Part shown: in pieces, positions 6,961-9,929 of the stretch
How positions within the stretch are numbered: the stretch's first letter is position 1
Layout of the letters: the number at the start of each line of letters is the position of its first letter
Assembly (NCBI GenBank): GCA_030018645.1
Contig: JASEHX010000042.1
Coordinates: forward strand, 1-9,929
DNA length: 9,929 bases
DNA from: Candidatus Margulisiibacteriota bacterium
GTDB lineage: Bacteria > Margulisbacteria > WOR-1 > O2-12-FULL-45-9
Reading direction: 5' to 3'
Translations under genes and position numbers: made by a program
The notes under the pieces: generated by a model
What the model was told of the DNA's origin: nothing
Databases searched by the model: none
The model's input: the letters and a program-made list of their open reading frames with translations, nothing else

Positions 6961-8017
6961 AATATTCTTGGATTTGTGTTAAACACGCCTGTCGCAAATC
7001 TTTCCCTTCCTGGTATGCCTTGGTCCATTCAATAATTTTATCGATCGCCGTTTTCAGTTCCCATTTTGGCTTCCAGCCTAATTTTCTTTTGGCTTTGGTA
7101 TTATCAAGCCGCAGGTAACCAGTTTCGTGCAGGTGTTTCCCTTTATCAATTATATAACCAGCTTCTTGGCCCCATTTGGAACATAATTTTTCAACAATCC
7201 ATTCAACCGTTTTGGCATCCCTTTTTTCTGGCCCAAAGTTCCAAGCGCCGGCATATTTTTGTTTGTTCTCATATAACTTTTGCGCCAGCGACAGATAGCC
7301 CGTCAAAGGTTCCAGCACATGCTGCCAGGGGCGGACTGCTTTTGGATTACGAATGTGAATTTTTCCTCCCGCTAAAATGGCGCGGATGAAGTCAGGGATT
7401 AGTCGGTCGGCCGCCCAATCCCCTCCCCCAATGACATTCCCCGCCCGGGCAGTTGCAACCGCCGCTTTAGGAGACAGGAATGATTGCCGATAAACGGCGG
7501 TTACAATTTCCGAACAAGCTTTACTGCCGGAGTATGGATCATACCCGCCTAATGGATCGCTTTCACAAAATCCTTGATGCCTTGATGCCTTGATGCCTTG
7601 ATGCCTTATTTCATACACCTTGTCCGTCGTAACATTAACCATTACTTTCACGCTATTGCACGCCCTGACAGCTTCTAGAAGATTCACCGTTCCCATAACA
7701 TTGGTTGAAAACGTTTCAACTGGAACTTTATACGACTCGCGCACCAGCGGCTGGGCGGCCATATGGATGATAATTTCGGGTTTGTTAACCGCAATGGAAT
7801 TCTTTAAAAATTCTACGTCGCGAACGTCCCCAGTGATTGATTTTATCATTTGATCAATACGCGCCAGTTCAAAAAGATTGGGATTGGTCGGCGGTTGAAG
7901 GGCATAACCGGTTACTTTGGCTCCTAGCAAATTAAGGTAAAGGCAAAGCCAAGACCCTTTGAATCCGGTGTGGCCGGTCAAAAATAACTTCTTGTTTTTC
8001 CAAAATGTATTATTCAT
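6953..8017 (-). CDS. rfbG: CDP-glucose 4,6-dehydratase with an internal octamer repeat
   Basis: A 354-residue extended SDR that converts CDP-glucose to CDP-4-keto-6-deoxyglucose using bound NAD. It shows the Rossmann motif TGHTGFKG (14-21), HMAAQPLVR (85-93), the catalytic TDK (131-133), YxxxK in YSGSK (Y162, K166), and family blocks NVIGGGDWA and [11 protein letters not shown]. Residues 137-149 ([12 protein letters not shown]) are encoded by 4.5 copies of CATCAAGG. They stand where I recall family members having an N-x-EWxWGYR segment, between TDKVYE and [12 protein letters not shown]. The frame is intact here, but one unit more or less would truncate the protein. ATG 8017 gives the normal N-terminus (an in-frame TGA lies 28-30 bases upstream), yet no Shine-Dalgarno site is visible, because repeat sequence fills the leader. 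Confidence 0.95.
   Translation of the reverse strand: MNNTFWKNKKLFLTGHTGFKGSWLCLYLNLLGAKVTGYALQPPTNPNLFELARIDQMIKSITGDVRDVEFLKNSIAVNKPEIIIHMAAQPLVRESYKVPVETFSTNVMGTVNLLEAVRACNSVKVMVNVTTDKVYEIRHQGIKASRHQGFCESDPLGGYDPYSGSKACSEIVTAVYRQSFLSPKAAVATARAGNVIGGGDWAADRLIPDFIRAILAGGKIHIRNPKAVRPWQHVLEPLTGYLSLAQKLYENKQKYAGAWNFGPEKRDAKTVEWIVEKLCSKWGQEAGYIIDKGKHLHETGYLRLDNTKAKRKLGWKPKWELKTAIDKIIEWTKAYQEGKDLRQACLTQIQEYCG
7572..7607 (-). repeat. Intragenic 8-bp tandem repeat (CATCAAGG x 4.5) in rfbG
   Basis: On the + strand, ccttgatg is repeated perfectly four times and followed by cctt. Because eight is not a multiple of three, the protein repeats every 24 bp (RHQGIKAS then RHQG). Loss of one unit puts TGA in frame four codons on (AGG ATT TTG TGA). 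Gain of one unit gives TAG about eight codons on. Only changes of three units keep the frame. This is the layout of a contingency (phase-variation) locus, although 4.5 units is a short tract. Confidence 0.9.
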
Positions 8018-8053
8018 TGTTCGGATATTCGGACATTGGGAAATTCAGTAATT
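8012..8053. repeat. Dispersed repeat-family copy between rfbF and rfbG
   Basis: The 34-bp gap and its flanks contain ttcggatattcggacatt (8020-8037), identical over 18 bases to 314-331. They also contain ttgggaaattcagtaatt, which matches the reverse strand of about 190-206 with one difference. The start of rfbG itself (ccgaacaatgaat on the minus strand, 8012-8024) matches 282-294 on the plus strand over 13 bases. Pieces of the same family thus occur in both orientations and reach the start and stop codons of flanking genes. Confidence 0.75.
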
Positions 8054-8828
8054 ATTCCCATACTTTCCACGGTGCTTTACCGGAATTCCAGAGGCCTTCT
8101 AAAATATTCCTTTCGCGGACTGTATCCATAGGCTGCCAGAAGCCGCCGTGCTTATATGCGATTAATTGTCCATGCTTGGCTAAATTTTCCATTGGTTTTT
8201 TTTCGAGCAGCATATTATCATCTTCGATATAATCCAATACTTCCGGCTGAAAGACAAAGAACCCGCCGCTAATCCATGAATTGTCTCCCTCGGGCTTTTC
8301 TTGAAATTTTTTCACCTTGCTTTTGGAACCTATGCTTAATGCGCCAAAGCGGCCAATTGGCTTTACGGCCGTTATCGTAGCTATTTTTCCATGTTTTTGG
8401 TGGTATTTTAATAGTTTTTCAACGTCAACATCCGCCAACCCATCCCCATAAGTCAGCATAAAGGGTTGGTTTTCAAGGTATTTTTTAACCCGCTTAATGC
8501 GTCCCCCAGTTTGTGTACCTATTCCCGTGTTAACTAAGGTTACCTTCCATGGTTCGGCCGCGTGGCTATGCACCATTTCTTTCCGCCCATGGCTGAAGTC
8601 AAAAGTAACATCCGATTCGTGCAGGAAATAGTTGGCAAAATATTCTTTGATTTGATATCCCTTATAACCAAGGCAGATGACAAAATCATTAAAACCGTAA
8701 TAAGAATAAATTTTCATGATATGCCAAAGGATGGGTTTTTCGCCGATTTCAGTTAAGGGCTTAGGTCGTAATACTGATTCTTCTCCGATCCTTGTCCCTA
8801 AACCGCCCGCTAAAATTATTACTTTCAT
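8052..8828 (-). CDS. rfbF: Glucose-1-phosphate cytidylyltransferase
   Basis: A 258-residue nucleotidyltransferase that joins CTP and glucose-1-phosphate to give CDP-glucose and pyrophosphate, the entry step of the CDP-dideoxysugar pathway. The signature loop AGGLGTRIGEES (7-18) and RPKPL (K23) are at the N-terminus. The metal-binding Asp is in TYGDGLADV (D129). KFQEKPEGDNSWISGGFFVF (174-193) and WQPMDTVRE (D235) complete the active site. Length matches the usual 257 or so residues and no part is missing. The ATG is fixed by a strong GGAGG site seven bases upstream. It is first of the F-G-H trio, the same order as in Salmonella O-antigen clusters, and has its own promoter-like sequence. The next gene, rfbG, follows after 34 bp of repeat sequence. 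Confidence 0.97.
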   Translation of the reverse strand: MKVIILAGGLGTRIGEESVLRPKPLTEIGEKPILWHIMKIYSYYGFNDFVICLGYKGYQIKEYFANYFLHESDVTFDFSHGRKEMVHSHAAEPWKVTLVNTGIGTQTGGRIKRVKKYLENQPFMLTYGDGLADVDVEKLLKYHQKHGKIATITAVKPIGRFGALSIGSKSKVKKFQEKPEGDNSWISGGFFVFQPEVLDYIEDDNMLLEKKPMENLAKHGQLIAYKHGGFWQPMDTVRERNILEGLWNSGKAPWKVWE

Positions 8829-8835
8829 AATTTTT

Positions 8836-8840
8836 CCTCC
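8836..8840 (-). promoter_or_regulatory. Strong ribosome binding site of rfbF
   Basis: GGAGG on the minus strand lies seven bases before ATG 8828. It is the best Shine-Dalgarno match among the genes here and contrasts with rfbG, rfbH and the ThDP gene, which have weak or no sites. Confidence 0.85.
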
Positions 8841-8853
8841 ACTTCTTTTGATT

Positions 8854-8862
8854 ATTATAGCA
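8854..8862 (-). promoter_or_regulatory. Extended -10 promoter upstream of rfbF
   Basis: The minus strand reads TGCTATAAT, a perfect extended -10 (TGnTATAAT), in the 39-bp gap between the GT39 stop and rfbF. A start about seven bases downstream would leave a short leader of roughly 20 bases that still holds the GGAGG site. No good -35 lies at 16-18 bp (TTGTAT sits at 20 bp); extended -10 promoters often lack one. It could separate expression of the sugar genes from the upstream glycosyltransferase. Confidence 0.5.
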
Positions 8863-8867
8863 AATCT

Positions 8868-9929
8868 TTAACGCTTCTGATACAAACCAATATCAATCCG
8901 GCAGGAATCGGTTTTATGCCGGTTAATCGGCAATTTTGAAACCAAGGTTTCTTCATACGGAATATATTTGTTGGTGTATCCTAAAGCATATTTTTTGCCT
9001 ATGACTGCCTTAACTGCATCAATATGCCCGGGCGGAAAAGCGCGGTCATCATGAATATTGGCAACCAGCCACACTCTCGGAGAATTTATCTTGGCAATGT
9101 CGCATTTTACCTGCTCCAAATCGAATATAGGGGCACAAACCTTGCCAATAACGTTTAAATAATAGTTCAGCAAGCGGTAAACGACAAAATGGGTGGTGGT
9201 TAGCACAATATCCCCCTTCCGATATTGGCTTTCAATCTGACTGCCAACTTGTCTCCAGGGCTCTATTTGGTTTGAATTATGATATTCCTGCAGGGAAAAA
9301 TAATTATATATTGAATAGCACTGCACAAAAATCAAAATTGTTACTACCCCATATTTAACCGCTTTATTTCCCATTTGCGCTATGGAATTGCTAATTAATA
9401 AAAGATAATAAGGCAAACAAATAATTAAATATTTCGGCATCGTCGGCTTAAGGAAAATTGATGCTGTCAATATTGGGAAAAACAGCATAATCAGCAGGAA
9501 CCTAATCCGATTGTCTTGCAGTGAGCTAAAGCTCATCAGAAGAAGCGACCCAAAAACTATCCCAGCCGGCAAAACTACCAATAAGTTCCAGGGAGCAACT
9601 GTTTCTCCCAGGGATAAGACAAATAGTATGAGGAATATTTTTAAATACCATGGAAAAACAGCAAAAGCCGTGTCTGCCGACCCAGAAATAACTGCAAACA
9701 AATTCAAATAAAGCAGCTTAAAATATATCGGAAACGCCAAAATGCCGCAAATAATCAGCAGGGGCAAGACGCTTAAAAATGTATTGATTCGCTTTGTTTG
9801 CCAACATTCAATTACTAAAAAAACCAGCTGCGCGGCAATAATAAGCAAACCAAAGATATGGGTTAAAAGCAGCAAGCAAGAAAAGGTTAAATAAGCTCCA
9901 AAAGATAAAACACTCTTTTTCCCTAAATA
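8868..9929 (-). CDS. GT39-type (PMT_2/ArnT-like) membrane glycosyltransferase, C-terminal part
   Basis: The frame is open to the right edge, giving 353 residues; the N-terminus lies outside. The codon at 9873-9875 is TTG (Leu) inside a run reading YLTFSCLLLLTHIFGLL, so it is not a start. LLLLTHIFGLLIIAAQLVFL matches the stretch typical of the middle of GT39 proteins. At least six hydrophobic segments follow, and then a soluble C-terminal part of about 130 residues, beginning near EPWRQVGSQIESQYRKGDIVL and extending through the THFVVYRLLNYYL segment, as in the extracytoplasmic tail of these enzymes. GT-C enzymes of this kind take sugars from polyprenyl phosphate on the outer face. The catalytic Asp/Glu loop expected near the N-terminus is not in view, so activity cannot be judged. 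The gene lies 39 bp upstream of rfbF, with no terminator between. Confidence 0.8.
   Translation of the reverse strand, partial: YLGKKSVLSFGAYLTFSCLLLLTHIFGLLIIAAQLVFLVIECWQTKRINTFLSVLPLLIICGILAFPIYFKLLYLNLFAVISGSADTAFAVFPWYLKIFLILFVLSLGETVAPWNLLVVLPAGIVFGSLLLMSFSSLQDNRIRFLLIMLFFPILTASIFLKPTMPKYLIICLPYYLLLISNSIAQMGNKAVKYGVVTILIFVQCYSIYNYFSLQEYHNSNQIEPWRQVGSQIESQYRKGDIVLTTTHFVVYRLLNYYLNVIGKVCAPIFDLEQVKCDIAKINSPRVWLVANIHDDRAFPPGHIDAVKAVIGKKYALGYTNKYIPYEETLVSKLPINRHKTDSCRIDIGLYQKR

Noticed and set aside
7066..7389. A 107-codon open frame on the plus strand
   Set aside because: It lies wholly within rfbG on the opposite strand, has no ribosome site or recognisable domain, and is a shadow of that gene. 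The other plus-strand frames were rejected on the same grounds.
7572..7607. CRISPR-like or assembly-error explanation for the octamer tract
   Set aside because: The units are directly adjacent with no spacers, so it is not CRISPR. The frame is kept through to intact downstream motifs, so a simple indel error is unlikely.
9873..9875. TTG as start of the membrane glycosyltransferase
   Set aside because: The same frame is open to the window edge and the codon lies inside a hydrophobic helix typical of the middle of GT39 proteins, so it codes for Leu and the gene is cut by the edge.

Overview
The window is a single-direction stretch of a surface-polysaccharide or glycoconjugate gene cluster from a bacterium of moderate-to-low G+C. 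All ten genes lie on the minus strand, so transcription runs from high to low coordinates. Eight genes are complete and one is cut off at each edge: the C-terminal part of a GT39-type membrane glycosyltransferase on the right, and the first 55 codons of a GtrA-like membrane protein on the left. Genes are packed with 0-40 bp spacing, and three junctions overlap by exactly 8 bp. Shuffled, low-complexity intergenic repeats, dense packing and a patchy composition resemble genomes of uncultivated lineages (Patescibacteria/CPR or Omnitrophota-like). That placement is a guess and no feature here fixes it.

Right part (10 kb down to 5.6 kb): after the GT39 fragment, an extended -10 promoter (TGCTATAAT) and a strong GGAGG ribosome site precede rfbF. 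Then come rfbG and rfbH. These three make CDP-glucose, CDP-4-keto-6-deoxyglucose and the CDP-3,6-dideoxy-4-keto sugar. The key residues of RfbH are all present, including the active-site His in place of Lys and the Cys ligands of the 2Fe-2S cluster. No RfbI/AscD-type reductase is in the window. rfbG carries a striking tract of 4.5 copies of an 8-bp unit inside its coding region.

Middle part (5.6 to 1.3 kb): a ThDP-dependent AHAS-like enzyme, an HpcH/HpaI-type aldolase, a HAD-IIA phosphatase and an extended SDR. Next to rfbFGH, the ThDP enzyme recalls YerE, which adds a two-carbon unit from pyruvate to C4 of a CDP-3,6-dideoxy-4-ketohexose in yersiniose A synthesis. The extra aldolase and HAD phosphatase have no place in that known route. 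They suggest a modified branched-chain sugar or another pyruvate-derived building block. The HAD gene is clearly more AT-rich than its neighbours.

Left part (1.3 kb to the edge): a GtrB/DPM1-like GT2 with two C-terminal membrane helices, then about 180 bp of tandem repeats, then the GtrA-like start. Together with the GT39 protein these are the three parts of a GtrA/GtrB/GT-C (three-component) glycosylation system: charging a lipid carrier, flipping it, and transferring the sugar outside the membrane. The cluster can therefore be read as make an unusual CDP-dideoxy sugar, load it on polyprenyl phosphate, flip and attach it. Linking these steps is inference from gene order.
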